Assembly (NCBI RefSeq): GCF_000813425.1
Contig: NZ_JWIB01000007.1
Coordinates: 62,001 to 126,000 of the forward strand
DNA: 64,000 nt
Direction: 5' to 3'
From: Sporosarcina sp. ZBG7A
GTDB taxonomy: Bacteria; Bacillota; Bacilli; Bacillales_A; Planococcaceae
Shown: positions 17,808-27,236 of the stretch, one piece after another
Position numbering within the stretch: the stretch's first letter is position 1
Layout of the letters: each line of letters starts with the position of its first letter
Made by a program: the position numbers and the translations under genes
Notes under the pieces: model-generated
Seen by the model: only the letters and a program-made list of their open reading frames with translations
Databases searched by the model: none
Told to the model about the DNA's origin: nothing

Positions 17808-18395
17808 CTATTCAACTTTCATAAATGTCACTTTTCGTTCACCGTCATTATATAACACCCATTCTTTGTTATCGACAACTGAACCTACGTTTACCGTCAC
17901 GGATTTCTGAGGAAGCTCGATCGGCTCAAAGAATTGAAACTTCTGCTCCTCACCTTCTACAGTCCATGATGATTTGTGTGTATGACCGTGTACCACAAGA
18001 GGTTCACCTTGCGTCACCTCTTGTGGAGGCAACTCATTGTACGGCCATTGGTGACCGTGAATAAGCAAAGCATCACCGATTCTCATTCGTTCCGGTAGTT
18101 GAGAAATCATTTGCAATAACGGATCAGTTGACCGGGAAATGAGGAGGATCCGCTCTTCCTGATTCCCTCTGATTGAAGGAAAGTCAAGAAGTTGTTCGAA
18201 CCCAACTGGATTGAGCATGACCTCGCTGAGTAGCGGATAGGTCGTCCCATCCAGTTTTTTCTTACCAATTGTGCATTCGAACAAATCTCCAACACCGACT
18301 ATCTTTGCATCCGGAGCTACCTTTTCAATTTGCTCAAGCACCATTTTCAATTCGTCTAAAGAGGAGTGGATATCACTAATAAATGCTACCTTCAC
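17808..18395 (-). CDS. Metallophosphoesterase family protein (YfcE/MJ0936-like)
   Basis: A 195-residue calcineurin-like phosphoesterase. The metal-binding blocks are MKVAFISDIHSSLDEL (D-x-H), IVGVGDLFECTIG (GD), IRGNQEER (GNxE/D), LLIHGHQWP (GH) and VVHGHTHKSSW (GHxH). Such proteins hydrolyse phosphodiesters or phosphomonoesters; the natural substrate is unknown. The start is a GTG overlapping the sulfurtransferase stop (GTGA), with AAGGATG upstream, so the pair is translationally coupled. Confidence 0.87.
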   Translation of the reverse strand: MKVAFISDIHSSLDELKMVLEQIEKVAPDAKIVGVGDLFECTIGKKKLDGTTYPLLSEVMLNPVGFEQLLDFPSIRGNQEERILLISRSTDPLLQMISQLPERMRIGDALLIHGHQWPYNELPPQEVTQGEPLVVHGHTHKSSWTVEGEEQKFQFFEPIELPQKSVTVNVGSVVDNKEWVLYNDGERKVTFMKVE

Positions 18396-19237
18396 AGCGA
18401 ATCATCCTTTTTAAAAGCTCCTGTTTCAACCGCTAGGTCTCCACCAGAAATCCAATCACTATAACTTCCTGCATATAACCTGACATTAGAATACCCTTTT
18501 TCCGTCAGCATGGCGTAAAGAGGTGCTGCAGTCACACCACTCCCACAATAGACGGTAATCGCTTGTTCATGATTGGCCATCTTTTCTAATCCATTAACTG
18601 CCTCACCCGACGTTTCAAAGCGTCCATTCTTAGTTAACTGGGCCCAGTCAAAGTTTTGTGCTCCTGGAATGTGACCTGCTATTGCATCCAGTGGTTCATG
18701 CTCTCCACGGTAACGTGCGGCTGCCCTTGCATCTAGCAGTAAGTTCTCACCATTTGCTTGCACTAGGTTCTTCACATCTTCTTTTGACGCTAAAATGGAT
18801 TCATTCCACTCTGGTTCTACTGTTGAGCGTTCAGGAGTCACAACACCGGCATCTGTTGGAAAGCCAGATTCTACAAGCTCCTTATAGCCTTCCAGAGAAA
18901 TGTACACATTTTTAAATCCTCCATATTGCAACATCCACCATGCACGAGCAGCGAATGGCTCTCCTCCATTATCGTAAATGATGATTTCGTCCTCCAAATG
19001 GAGACCACTCTTGCGATATAGCTCAGTTAATGTTTCGTGATCAGGCAGAGGATGCCGTCCGCCACTTTTTTGCATATCCGACAAATCATTCTCAAGATCC
19101 CAATGGATTGCATGTTGAATGTGACTTTGACTATAGAGATTCACTCCCATTCCAGGATCTTGAAGAGAGAATCGTGCATCAATCCATTTACGCGGTTGGT
19201 CACTATTTTGTCCCACCATAGATTTGAATACATTCAC
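18392..19237 (-). CDS. Sulfurtransferase with two rhodanese domains (3-mercaptopyruvate type)
   Basis: A 281-residue protein with two rhodanese modules. The N-terminal one is inactive (contains ARFSLQDPG and YDNGGEPFAARAWWML); the C-terminal one has the active loop VYCGSGVTAAPL. The CGSGVT loop is typical of 3-mercaptopyruvate sulfurtransferases, whereas thiosulfate rhodaneses usually have CRKGVT. It begins with GTG right after the dynA stop with AAGGAGC upstream. It forms a tight unit with dynA upstream and the phosphoesterase downstream. Confidence 0.9.
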   Translation of the reverse strand: MNVFKSMVGQNSDQPRKWIDARFSLQDPGMGVNLYSQSHIQHAIHWDLENDLSDMQKSGGRHPLPDHETLTELYRKSGLHLEDEIIIYDNGGEPFAARAWWMLQYGGFKNVYISLEGYKELVESGFPTDAGVVTPERSTVEPEWNESILASKEDVKNLVQANGENLLLDARAAARYRGEHEPLDAIAGHIPGAQNFDWAQLTKNGRFETSGEAVNGLEKMANHEQAITVYCGSGVTAAPLYAMLTEKGYSNVRLYAGSYSDWISGGDLAVETGAFKKDDSL

Positions 19238-22200
19238 TTAAACCAGCTCCTTCTGTTGAAGTTGTCCATATATCGTCCGCCACTCAGACAGCTGCTCATG
19301 ACTTTCCAAAAGACTCCGTTCACCTTCTAGTTGAGCCAACGTTTCTGTTAATAAATGATCAGTCAATGCGGCTGCAGAATCGTCAATCCAATTGTTGGTC
19401 CATTCTCCTAAACGTTGCTGTTCTTGCTCTAAATAGGTTGTCGCATCTTTCTTCAGTAGTTCTGTCAATTGCTCTTGAAGCGCGTTCCGATCACCTTTTT
19501 CAAAGAACGACTTCGCATTCTTAAAGTGTCGATTCACTGCACTATATCGTTCTATCTGTTCGAATGGAGCAACAAATTTTAACATTTCTGCATCCTTTGA
19601 ATCGAACGGAGAAGGAGACAGCGCACTATCCATTTCAGCTAGCCAACGCTGTTCAGTCCGTTGTCGTGCATCAACTTGTTTCTTCATAAACGTCAGCATT
19701 CGTAAATTTGTCACTTTAAGTTCTTGTGCAAAGTCAAAGCCTGTCATTCCTATGGTTTCTTCTAGTGCTAAACGAAGTGCTTCTGAAGCTTGGTGACGAA
19801 CAAATAACGACGGTGTATAGCCTTCTTTGAAGAAATCGGGGAATCTAAGAAATACTCGTTGATGGATGTAGAAAATAAGTTCCCTCAACTCTTCTTCAAC
19901 GGCTTTTTTAAGAACTGGTGCAAAACTTGAACTATAATGTTCCTTTACACGTTGTTCAAAAACAGTAAGTTCCTCTAATCGTTCTGCTTTCCGCTCACGA
20001 TTTTTCTCAGTTCGATCAATGAGGTCAGCTAGACGTTCGACCGTTTTCATAGTCTCTTCATCCAATGCTTGAACGGCTAATGCATTTAAATCATTTTCTA
20101 AAAACGAATAAAAACGAGTTTCAAAGGCATTCATTTTCGACTCGGTTTCACCTTGTTGCTTTGCTTCAAGTGCTTGCAAGCTAGAGATTCCATGAACGCG
20201 TGGGTTTCGAATTCCGAATTTCACAAGTTCCTCTGCTACAAATCCTTTTACTTCCTGTGCTTCCTCCTCATTTGCAGCCAAGTCGATCGCATTGACTACA
20301 AAGAACATCTTGTCCATTTCAAACGCATCTTTCACACGTCCAAGCTGGATTAAAAACTCACGGTCCGCGCGTGAAAATGCATGATTATAATAAGTGATAA
20401 ACAAAATCGCATCGGCATTTTTAATATACTCAAACGCTACGTCTGTATGTCGGGCATTTATCGAATCGGCACCCGGAGTATCCACTAAGGTAATCCCTTG
20501 GCGTGTCAGTTCGCAGTCATAATATAAGTCGATCGACTCGACAAAACAACTGCGTTCCTCTTCGGCTACAAATCGGACAAACTCATCTCGCTCGGCAGTC
20601 AAGACAGTGCCAAGCATATCACGATATGTTGGGTAGCCTGCTTGGAATGCACGTATAAACGATTTATGGATATGAAGTGATTCTTCAACTAGTTCTAGTT
20701 GTAATGCTTCTTCTGCACGTTTAAAAGCTTCTTCAAGTGTTGAAATGGATAAACCAAGCATTGCGAATGCGTCCACCGTATCTTGAGTCAATTGCTCACG
20801 CGCTTTAAAGTGAATATCCGCCGTTCCATCAGCATGTACGTCAGAAGTCGGTCGGATCCGGTTAATGGCTGCAGTTGTCGGATTTGGAGAAACAGGTAAT
20901 ACCGCTTCGCCAAGCAACGCATTTGAGAAAGATGATTTACCTGCACTGAACGCTCCAAACAATGCCACTGTAAACTCTTGCTGTTCCAACCTTTTCGATT
21001 TAGATTTCAAGTATACAGAGAGCTCTTTAAACCCTGGAATGTGAACTACTTCATCTGCCACTTGTTGCGCACGCTTGACGATGAGTTCATGATCCCCATT
21101 GAACATTTCCTCATTTTGTTCCTGAACGCTGAGATCTTGCTTAGTTTGCTCCTGGATTACTTCAGTTTCTTGCTGTTGTTGTACATCGAGGATTTCAGGC
21201 TCAGATTGAGCTCTCCATTCTTCTTTTAAACCATCCAATGAGGCTAGTTCCTCTTTCGACCATTCATGTTGCTGACCAGATTCAAATAATTGAAGGTTTG
21301 TAGTACGTGATTTGACGAGGCGGATTGCAGCTAACTTCAGCTCTGAATCGTTAAGTTCTTTTTGCAATCGTACGGAAGCACTCTCGCCTTCGCGCTTCGC
21401 CACATCTGATACCCGGACTTTCCAATCGTCTGTTTTCCTCTTGTAAACGTTCAGGACCGCTTCACGCATTTGACTTGCCGCATTTAAAATCAGCTCGCCA
21501 GTCAAAATATCCGGCGTTGTCAAAGTAGAAGCAATCTCGCTAAAACGAAATGCCAGATCCATTTCATCGATTTCTAATGATCGTTCATCGGTTAACAAGC
21601 CCGCTTGTTTCAGTACGTTTTTCATAAGTGACCGAAGATGTATCTCAATTTGAGTATGGGCTAACTTTTCTAATGACTCACTAAGCGTCTGAAGTCTCCG
21701 ATCTCGTTCTTCCTGTGTCTTTTTGGCACTAAAGAAAAGACCGACTTTAAAATGACTCGTTTGCGACTCTAAATACTCTTTTAGCAACTCTCTCGTTTCA
21801 TAAGGAGTCAGGGTAGCACTTTGTAAAAGTTCTTTTCGCTCTTTCTCGAAGTGCAGATGGAAAGCATCTCCATGCATGAGCGATAGTCGCATGTGAAGCT
21901 CTTCAGCTTCTAGTTCAAGTTCATTAGTTTCAGACCATTCTTCATCCGCAATCTCAGGATGAGTATCAATTGTTTCTTTAATCTCTTCTTTTAAAAAGTC
22001 AATATGCTCTGCAGTTAACTGCGCGAGAGCATTTTGCGCATTCCGCTCAAAGTGTTCATCACGGTGCTCAATCGAGCCATTCACGATCTCCTTCACTGCG
22101 TCAAAGTCATTACCTACTAAATCACGCTGTTTGAGTGACGTGAAAAAAATCCCTTTCGGCTTAACACCCCAAAGAGAAAACGAGTGCCGGACAGATTCCT

Positions 22201-22879
22201 TGAATTCATCGAATGACAACTCATTCGAACGGTGTTTGTCAATTTGGTTGACGATTAAATAGACATTCGGATTATAGCGCATCAGTTCTTTGGTGAACCG
22301 GAAATTCAATTCAGACTGCACGTGGTTGTAGTCCATCGTATAGAACACCACATCAGCTAAATGGAGAGCAGATTCTGTCGACAACCGGTGAGCATCATCT
22401 GTTGAGTCGACACCAGGTGTATCCATCACGGAAATCCCCATGGGAAGTTTTGATGCTGTATGTCCAATTTCCAATGAAGCAATGGATGCCCCTTCTTTGC
22501 TCATCTTTTTAACAGCTTGTGAGAATCCTTCTCCAATAACTTTAACGGAAGTCCCATCTTGTCGATGTACGATTGCAAAGTCCTCTTCATCCTTATGTAT
22601 TTTAACGATATTTGCGCTTGTCGGAATAGGACTAGATGGCAACAGATCCTCTCCTGTCAGTGCATTGATCATCGATGATTTACCTGCTGAAAAATGACCC
22701 GCAAATGCAATGGTGTAGTCATCTTTCACTAATTTCTTCGCAAGCATTGTAGCTTTTTGAAACCTTTCCTGATCCCCATCTTCTTGACAAAGAAGACCAA
22801 GAACTGCGGTTTCGTCTAAAAAATCTTTATGCTGAGTCATAAACACTTCGATCCCTTCTGCTAGAGCTTTGTCTATCAT
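19238..22879 (-). CDS. dynA: Double dynamin-like GTPase DynA (YpbR)
   Basis: A 1213-residue protein made of two fused dynamin-like halves. The first G domain has GHFSAGKSSMIN (G1, near residue 61) and VMDTPGVDSTDD (G3); the second has GAFSAGKSSFSNAL (near 640), VDTPGADSINARH and FFVVNAIDLAANEEE. Long helical stalk segments follow each. B. subtilis DynA has the same fusion (about 1190 residues) and mediates membrane fusion and repair under stress. The ATG used has no clear ribosome-binding site; a GTG 11 codons later (22846) has AGAAGGGA seven bases upstream and may be the true start. Confidence 0.93.
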   Translation of the reverse strand: MIDKALAEGIEVFMTQHKDFLDETAVLGLLCQEDGDQERFQKATMLAKKLVKDDYTIAFAGHFSAGKSSMINALTGEDLLPSSPIPTSANIVKIHKDEEDFAIVHRQDGTSVKVIGEGFSQAVKKMSKEGASIASLEIGHTASKLPMGISVMDTPGVDSTDDAHRLSTESALHLADVVFYTMDYNHVQSELNFRFTKELMRYNPNVYLIVNQIDKHRSNELSFDEFKESVRHSFSLWGVKPKGIFFTSLKQRDLVGNDFDAVKEIVNGSIEHRDEHFERNAQNALAQLTAEHIDFLKEEIKETIDTHPEIADEEWSETNELELEAEELHMRLSLMHGDAFHLHFEKERKELLQSATLTPYETRELLKEYLESQTSHFKVGLFFSAKKTQEERDRRLQTLSESLEKLAHTQIEIHLRSLMKNVLKQAGLLTDERSLEIDEMDLAFRFSEIASTLTTPDILTGELILNAASQMREAVLNVYKRKTDDWKVRVSDVAKREGESASVRLQKELNDSELKLAAIRLVKSRTTNLQLFESGQQHEWSKEELASLDGLKEEWRAQSEPEILDVQQQQETEVIQEQTKQDLSVQEQNEEMFNGDHELIVKRAQQVADEVVHIPGFKELSVYLKSKSKRLEQQEFTVALFGAFSAGKSSFSNALLGEAVLPVSPNPTTAAINRIRPTSDVHADGTADIHFKAREQLTQDTVDAFAMLGLSISTLEEAFKRAEEALQLELVEESLHIHKSFIRAFQAGYPTYRDMLGTVLTAERDEFVRFVAEEERSCFVESIDLYYDCELTRQGITLVDTPGADSINARHTDVAFEYIKNADAILFITYYNHAFSRADREFLIQLGRVKDAFEMDKMFFVVNAIDLAANEEEAQEVKGFVAEELVKFGIRNPRVHGISSLQALEAKQQGETESKMNAFETRFYSFLENDLNALAVQALDEETMKTVERLADLIDRTEKNRERKAERLEELTVFEQRVKEHYSSSFAPVLKKAVEEELRELIFYIHQRVFLRFPDFFKEGYTPSLFVRHQASEALRLALEETIGMTGFDFAQELKVTNLRMLTFMKKQVDARQRTEQRWLAEMDSALSPSPFDSKDAEMLKFVAPFEQIERYSAVNRHFKNAKSFFEKGDRNALQEQLTELLKKDATTYLEQEQQRLGEWTNNWIDDSAAALTDHLLTETLAQLEGERSLLESHEQLSEWRTIYGQLQQKELV

Positions 22880-23002
22880 ACCATTATTTATTGTTCACAC
22901 TCTATTCATATATTCTACGTTTTTAATTATAGAAATACTCTATACAATTGACGACCCGGGTGGTATCATTGGACTATTATTACCTGCTGAAGGGGTGTCT
23001 AA

Positions 23003-23458
23003 ATGACTGATGCAAAAACAATCCAACATATATTGAATAGTACAATCCAATCTCTAACTACAGTTATCCCTGTTAAATTCGACGTTCTCCCACCTTCTCT
23101 CACCACACAGCCGTATGAACAAAAAGAACTAAGTGTACTTATTGCACTGCTTGGTGACGTACGCGGACGACTTATTATCGATACAAACGAATCGACAATT
23201 TCACAAATTGGCGAAGCAATGTTTGGCATGACGATTGAAGGCGAAATGATCGAGTCATTTACTGGTGAACTCGGGAATATGGTCGCTGGAAATCTGTGTA
23301 CCTTGCTTGAAAAGGATGCACTGAATCTGGATATTTCTCCACCAACTGTTTTAACAGGTGAGACGAAATTCTATGGTTTCCAACAAGCATTTAAATTACC
23401 ACTGAATTTTAACAACGCTCCACCTTCTAATGTGTTACTGACAATAGACGAAGCTTGA
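23003..23458 (+). CDS. cheX: CheX/CheC-family chemotaxis phosphatase-like protein
   Basis: A 151-residue protein with the CheX fold. The phosphatase signature E-x-x-G-N is present as TGELGNMVAGNLCTLLE (about residues 86-102), with the partner segment DVRGRLIIDTNESTISQIGEAMFG before it. CheX dephosphorylates CheY-P. It stands alone between dynA and ypvA, away from other chemotaxis genes; the only other one in the window is cheR at the far end. GAAGGGGTG lies upstream of the ATG. It is followed by a very strong terminator. Confidence 0.85.
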   Translation: MTDAKTIQHILNSTIQSLTTVIPVKFDVLPPSLTTQPYEQKELSVLIALLGDVRGRLIIDTNESTISQIGEAMFGMTIEGEMIESFTGELGNMVAGNLCTLLEKDALNLDISPPTVLTGETKFYGFQQAFKLPLNFNNAPPSNVLLTIDEA

Positions 23459-23490
23459 AAAAGGTAATTGGATGAAGGATGAAACATACT

Positions 23491-23540
23491 AACAAAACAA
23501 AAAGCAACAAGGCCGACGCCCTGTTGCTTTTTGTTTTGTT
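23491..23540. terminator. Bidirectional terminator with a 19-bp perfect stem
   Basis: Arms at 23491-23509 and 23522-23540 are exact reverse complements (19 bases each) around a 12-base loop that itself contains GGC/GCC. The A- and T-rich arm ends give a U-tract on either strand, so it can stop both cheX (plus) and ypvA (minus). Confidence 0.95.
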
Positions 23541-23555
23541 CAATTTACATATCTA

Positions 23556-25463
23556 TCAAGATTTCACTTTTGGAGCAACGGGAAAAATTGAATCGAATGT
23601 GGGTACTAATTTAGATTCTTCAGGGTTCAACAAAATATGAACAGAACCTGAATCTGTCGCAGTCCGGATAAGTCGACCAACACCTTGACGTAAACGGAGC
23701 AACATATATGGTAAGTCCACTTCTTCAAATGGAGATTCTGCATGACTGCGCTTCGCATTGAACAACGGATCTGCAGGTGGCAACGGTAAATCATAAATGA
23801 TCACTCTCGTTAATGCATCATGAGGAATATCCAGCCCTTCCCACAAATGATAGGAGCAGAATGCAGACCATTTTTTAGCTTGGAACTCTTTAACGATAGA
23901 CGAGAGTTCACGGTCTCCCTCAAACGCCGCGAAAGGAAGTTGTCCTTCAGGCAGGTGCGCTCGAAAATCTTCCATAGACTGTTTCGACTTAAACAACACC
24001 AGCGTCTGTTCACCATCATTCAATAATTCGACAAGTCTGTTCATTTTACCATCTTCAGAAAGCGATTCAATGGTAAGATCCATGACTTCGTCGTAATCAT
24101 ATGGAGATTCAATTGAAAATGAAACTGAATGTTCAATACCTAGATTATTTGCAATAAACGAGAAATCATTTTGTACGGACAATGTAGCTGATGAGAAAAT
24201 AATTGGTAGTTTTTCTGAAAATAATCGCTCCTGTAAAACATCTGTTACAAGGCGCGGCATAATAACTAGTGTCAATTCCCCTTCTCGATCTTCTGCCCAA
24301 TCGACAGCTTCTGCATTATCCGAAAACAACTCTAATGAGAATATATATTGTTCGAGGTATTCTTCTACCATTCTCAAGTCATATTCAGGTATCACATAGA
24401 GCTCACTATCAAAGACAAATTCTTCGAGTAATGCATTCGAAAGACGAACTGCTTCACGCGCTGTATTCACGAGTTCGGCAGTCTTTGAAATCGTTAGTCG
24501 TTCTTCTCCATCCTCCTGAGCACATTCAGATAGGTAGTCGAAGAACAGTTCATGACATTCCATCAGTTGTTCCATCAGTTGAAGCGTTTGCTCACGTACA
24601 CCGTCTGTCATGACCCGCTCCAGAAGTCCGAGAAGCGTGCTATCTTGTACTTCATAAGTTAGAGCGCGCTGTGCTGCATATTCAAGTAGATGACCTTCGT
24701 CAAAAACAGCCATTGAAACCTCTGGTAGTAATGGGAGTTGCCCTTGTCGTTTTCTAGACTCTTTCGTCCAAAGGTGTTCCATAAAGAAATCGTGGGAGCA
24801 AATGATGAGATCAGATGCTTTTCGATATTCACTGCGGTGAATCGTTTGTCCACAACGGTTTCGTAAGTCACATCCACCACATTGTTGTATTGGATGGTAA
24901 TTGATCGTCTCCCATTCACCATCACTTAGATCTGGATAGGAAGAACGCTCTCCGTATGGATGCACTTCTGATAAAGAGGCTGGCCCATAAACGAATTCCG
25001 GGAGGCTGTCTTCCACATCCCCGGCATAATCTTCTCCGCTACGATTCATTTCTTCCAAACGCTTCAGGCAAAGATATTGGTCACGTGATTTTGCAAGACG
25101 CACATCGATTGTGAGCTCTAGCGCTTCACCAAGTTTACGAATATCGCCTTCCTCTTTTACAAGTTGGTCGATTAGTGTTTCGTCTGCGCAAGAGATTAAT
25201 GCCGGTTTGCCTGTGTAGCGAGCATAAGCGATGGCAGGAAGTAGATAAGCGATAGTTTTACCTGTTCCGACGCCAGCTTCAGCAAATAATACTTCTTTTT
25301 CTCGTAGAGCTTGCTCAATTTGGAAAGACATATAGATTTGTTCATCTCTGCAGTCGAATCCTTTTTCGGTGAGCTCATCATATAAGGTATCTCCGATCCA
25401 CTCGTTGAGTGATTCGTAGAATGTTTTGTCGCGTGTGAGTGCAAATGGTAACTTTCCTGTCAT
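23556..25463 (-). CDS. ypvA: XPD/DinG-type ATP-dependent helicase (YpvA)
   Basis: A 635-residue SF2 helicase. Walker A AEAGVGTGKTIAYLLPA is near residue 60, the DEAH-like box is VFDEGHLLEYAA, and late motifs include FSSATLSVQNDF, LFKSKQSMEDF and RLRQGVGRLIRT. Four cysteines (LCLKRL ... CGGCDLRNRCGQ) between motifs I and II form the 4Fe-4S site of XPD/DinG helicases. No exonuclease domain, unlike the second DinG-like gene at 40 kb. B. subtilis has YpvA at the same place beside ypsC. ATG with AAAGGGG upstream. Confidence 0.92.
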   Translation of the reverse strand: MTGKLPFALTRDKTFYESLNEWIGDTLYDELTEKGFDCRDEQIYMSFQIEQALREKEVLFAEAGVGTGKTIAYLLPAIAYARYTGKPALISCADETLIDQLVKEEGDIRKLGEALELTIDVRLAKSRDQYLCLKRLEEMNRSGEDYAGDVEDSLPEFVYGPASLSEVHPYGERSSYPDLSDGEWETINYHPIQQCGGCDLRNRCGQTIHRSEYRKASDLIICSHDFFMEHLWTKESRKRQGQLPLLPEVSMAVFDEGHLLEYAAQRALTYEVQDSTLLGLLERVMTDGVREQTLQLMEQLMECHELFFDYLSECAQEDGEERLTISKTAELVNTAREAVRLSNALLEEFVFDSELYVIPEYDLRMVEEYLEQYIFSLELFSDNAEAVDWAEDREGELTLVIMPRLVTDVLQERLFSEKLPIIFSSATLSVQNDFSFIANNLGIEHSVSFSIESPYDYDEVMDLTIESLSEDGKMNRLVELLNDGEQTLVLFKSKQSMEDFRAHLPEGQLPFAAFEGDRELSSIVKEFQAKKWSAFCSYHLWEGLDIPHDALTRVIIYDLPLPPADPLFNAKRSHAESPFEEVDLPYMLLRLRQGVGRLIRTATDSGSVHILLNPEESKLVPTFDSIFPVAPKVKS

Positions 25464-25488
25464 AGTGAACCCCTTTCTATTACATAAG

Positions 25489-25513
25489 AAAAGAGAGGAG
25501 AATCCTCTCTTTT
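25489..25513 (-). terminator. Intrinsic terminator after rlmL
   Basis: Perfect 11-base arms AAAAGAGAGGA / TCCTCTCTTTT with a three-base loop between rlmL and ypvA. The arm itself supplies the terminal T-run on the minus strand. Confidence 0.88.
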
Positions 25514-25526
25514 AGATCTATTTAGA

Positions 25527-26654
25527 TTAGCTTCGTTTGCCCCAGAACTGATAAAGATCTGTGCGGATGAAACCATTGAAGAGTTTACGTTTCTTAGTAG
25601 CTCTTTTGCCATACATCGTCTCAAAGTTTTCAAGAGAAGAAAGCATATAGACAGACCAGGATGGGTAAGGTTTCATGACGTTCCCCAGTGTAGCGGTTAT
25701 GTCTTCAGCTTCTTCTAGTTCGCCAAGACGTTCTCCATACGGTGGATTTCCGACTAAAACGCCGTTTTCACCTTCAAGTGAAAGGTCTGCAACATTGCAA
25801 ACGTTCCAATTGATAATATCTAAAAATCCTGCTTCTGCAGCATTTTTCTCTGCGACTTTTATCATTGCTGGATCCCAGTCAGAACCTGAAATCATCAGTT
25901 TACGATCATAATCTGCGACGTCTTCTACTTCTTCACGTACTCGGTCCCATACGCTTTCAGCCATCCATGGCCACTGTTCGCTTAAAAACTCCCGATTATA
26001 GCCTGGCGCTAAATTTTGTCCGAGCATTGCAGCTTCAATTGGAATCGTACCTGAACCACAGAACGGGTCGACAAATGGTCGATCCGGGTTCCATTTTGTC
26101 AATTTAACAAGTGCCGCAGCTAACGTTTCTTTTAACGGAGCATCACCTTGTCCAACGCGATATCCGCGTTTGTGCAGACCCGCACCGCTTGAATCGATTG
26201 TTAGTGTCACCTTATCTTTTAAAATCGATACTTCCAATTTGAATAATGGACCCGTTTCGTCTAAAAAGCCGACACGGCCATGGACGGTTTTAAGTTTTTC
26301 TGCAATTGCTTTTTTAACAATTGCTTGGCAATCAGGCACACTGTAAAGAATCGACTTAACGGATTTACCAGCAACCGGGAATGTTGCATCCACTGGAAGA
26401 TATTCCTCCCACGGCAATTCTTTAGTTTTTTCAAATAGTTCGTCGAAAGTAGTTGCTTTAAATTCCCCTACGATAATTCGGACACGGTCAGCGATGCGCA
26501 GCCACATATTCGCTTTTGCAATTGCATGGGCATCGCCAGAAAAGTAAACTTTCCCATTCTCTGTCATCGTTTCATACCCTAGTGCTTTCACTTCTTCTGC
26601 AACGAGTCCTTCAAGCCCCATCGCTGCAGTTGCTACTAATTTGTATTCTTTCAT
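25527..26654 (-). CDS. ypsC: THUMP-domain rRNA (guanine-N2) methyltransferase (RlmL/YpsC)
   Basis: A 375-residue class I methyltransferase with an N-terminal ferredoxin-like/THUMP region (to about residue 165) and a Rossmann domain. The catalytic motif is VGNPPYGERLG, and the substrate/SAM region contains FVDPFCGSGTIPIEAAMLGQNLAPG. Related to the N-terminal half of E. coli RlmL, which methylates G2445 of 23S rRNA. The track of upstream codons is ignored: MKEYKLVATAAMGLE is the conserved start. It is followed on the same strand, after a terminator, by ypvA; rnpB is upstream. Confidence 0.93.
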   Translation of the reverse strand: MKEYKLVATAAMGLEGLVAEEVKALGYETMTENGKVYFSGDAHAIAKANMWLRIADRVRIIVGEFKATTFDELFEKTKELPWEEYLPVDATFPVAGKSVKSILYSVPDCQAIVKKAIAEKLKTVHGRVGFLDETGPLFKLEVSILKDKVTLTIDSSGAGLHKRGYRVGQGDAPLKETLAAALVKLTKWNPDRPFVDPFCGSGTIPIEAAMLGQNLAPGYNREFLSEQWPWMAESVWDRVREEVEDVADYDRKLMISGSDWDPAMIKVAEKNAAEAGFLDIINWNVCNVADLSLEGENGVLVGNPPYGERLGELEEAEDITATLGNVMKPYPSWSVYMLSSLENFETMYGKRATKKRKLFNGFIRTDLYQFWGKRS

Positions 26655-26733
26655 GAATCGTACACTTCCTCTCCACTGTTGAATCACTTTATGTACGTGC
26701 TATATATGAACAAACCTGTTTTCTAACGCAGAA

Positions 26734-26760
26734 ATGCTCTCCGTAAATACAGGAGAGCAT
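26734..26760 (-). terminator. Hairpin terminator downstream of rnpB
   Basis: Perfect arms ATGCTCTCC / GGAGAGCAT with a nine-base loop, 20 bases after the rnpB 3' end. The T-tract on the minus strand is short (TTTCTGCGTT), so termination may be partial. Confidence 0.65.
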
Positions 26761-26779
26761 GATTGTATACATTAAGTAC

Positions 26780-27177
26780 CATCAGGAAATTCGTAAGCCA
26801 TGTTTTGTTCCCTTGTACTCGAACGGTTTACACCTCGTACTCAGGGTGGTAATCATCTATCTACAGACGATTGTCTGTCCCTTCCTCCGTTCATTTCCTT
26901 CGGAAGAGCGCCCCTACCATAATTTGGGTTTCTCACTCGCGGGGTTTACCTCGTTCCACCTGTACCGTTTCCGATACAGCTCCGTCACTGTGGCACTTTT
27001 CAGGAAACGTCTTCCATATCCTAAAAGGACTTAGGAATTATTTCCGCCGTCAGCTGAATAAACAGCGCCCCGGCTTATTTTTTGGCCGGGCACGAACACT
27101 ACGGACATCTCAGTACCGTGTGAGCATGGACTTTCCTCTCCAGTGTCTAGCACTGCAGCAATTACCTGAATTTCCGT
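26780..27177 (-). ncRNA. rnpB: RNase P RNA, Bacillus type (class B)
   Basis: The minus strand matches the RNase P RNA catalytic subunit, which matures tRNA 5' ends. The ends pair as GGAAATTC / GAATTTCC (helix P1). Conserved core strings include GAGGAAAGTCCATGCTC near the 5' end, GTGCCACAGTGACGGAG, GTGGAACGAGGTAAACCCC, GAGAAACCCAAATTATGG and the 3' CAAAACATGGCTTACGAATTTCC region. Its place between ypsC and gpsB is the same as in B. subtilis. Ends are estimated from helix P1, so a few bases may be off. Open reading frames on both strands here are chance. Confidence 0.96.
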
Positions 27178-27200
27178 CATGGCTTGATTAGTATACAGTA

Positions 27201-27233
27201 GAACCCCACTTTCCGCAAGGGTAAGTGGGGTTC
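27201..27233 (-). terminator. Inverted repeat after gpsB, possible terminator
   Basis: Perfect arms GAACCCCACTT / AAGTGGGGTTC with an 11-base loop, starting four bases after the gpsB stop. No T-run follows on the minus strand, so it may stabilise the mRNA 3' end instead of terminating. Confidence 0.5.
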
Positions 27234-27236
27234 GTC

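Noticed and set aside
26759-27191. Overlapping plus-strand ORFs of 91 and 106 codons
   Set aside because: They lie wholly inside RNase P RNA on the opposite strand; the conserved bases are explained by the RNA.
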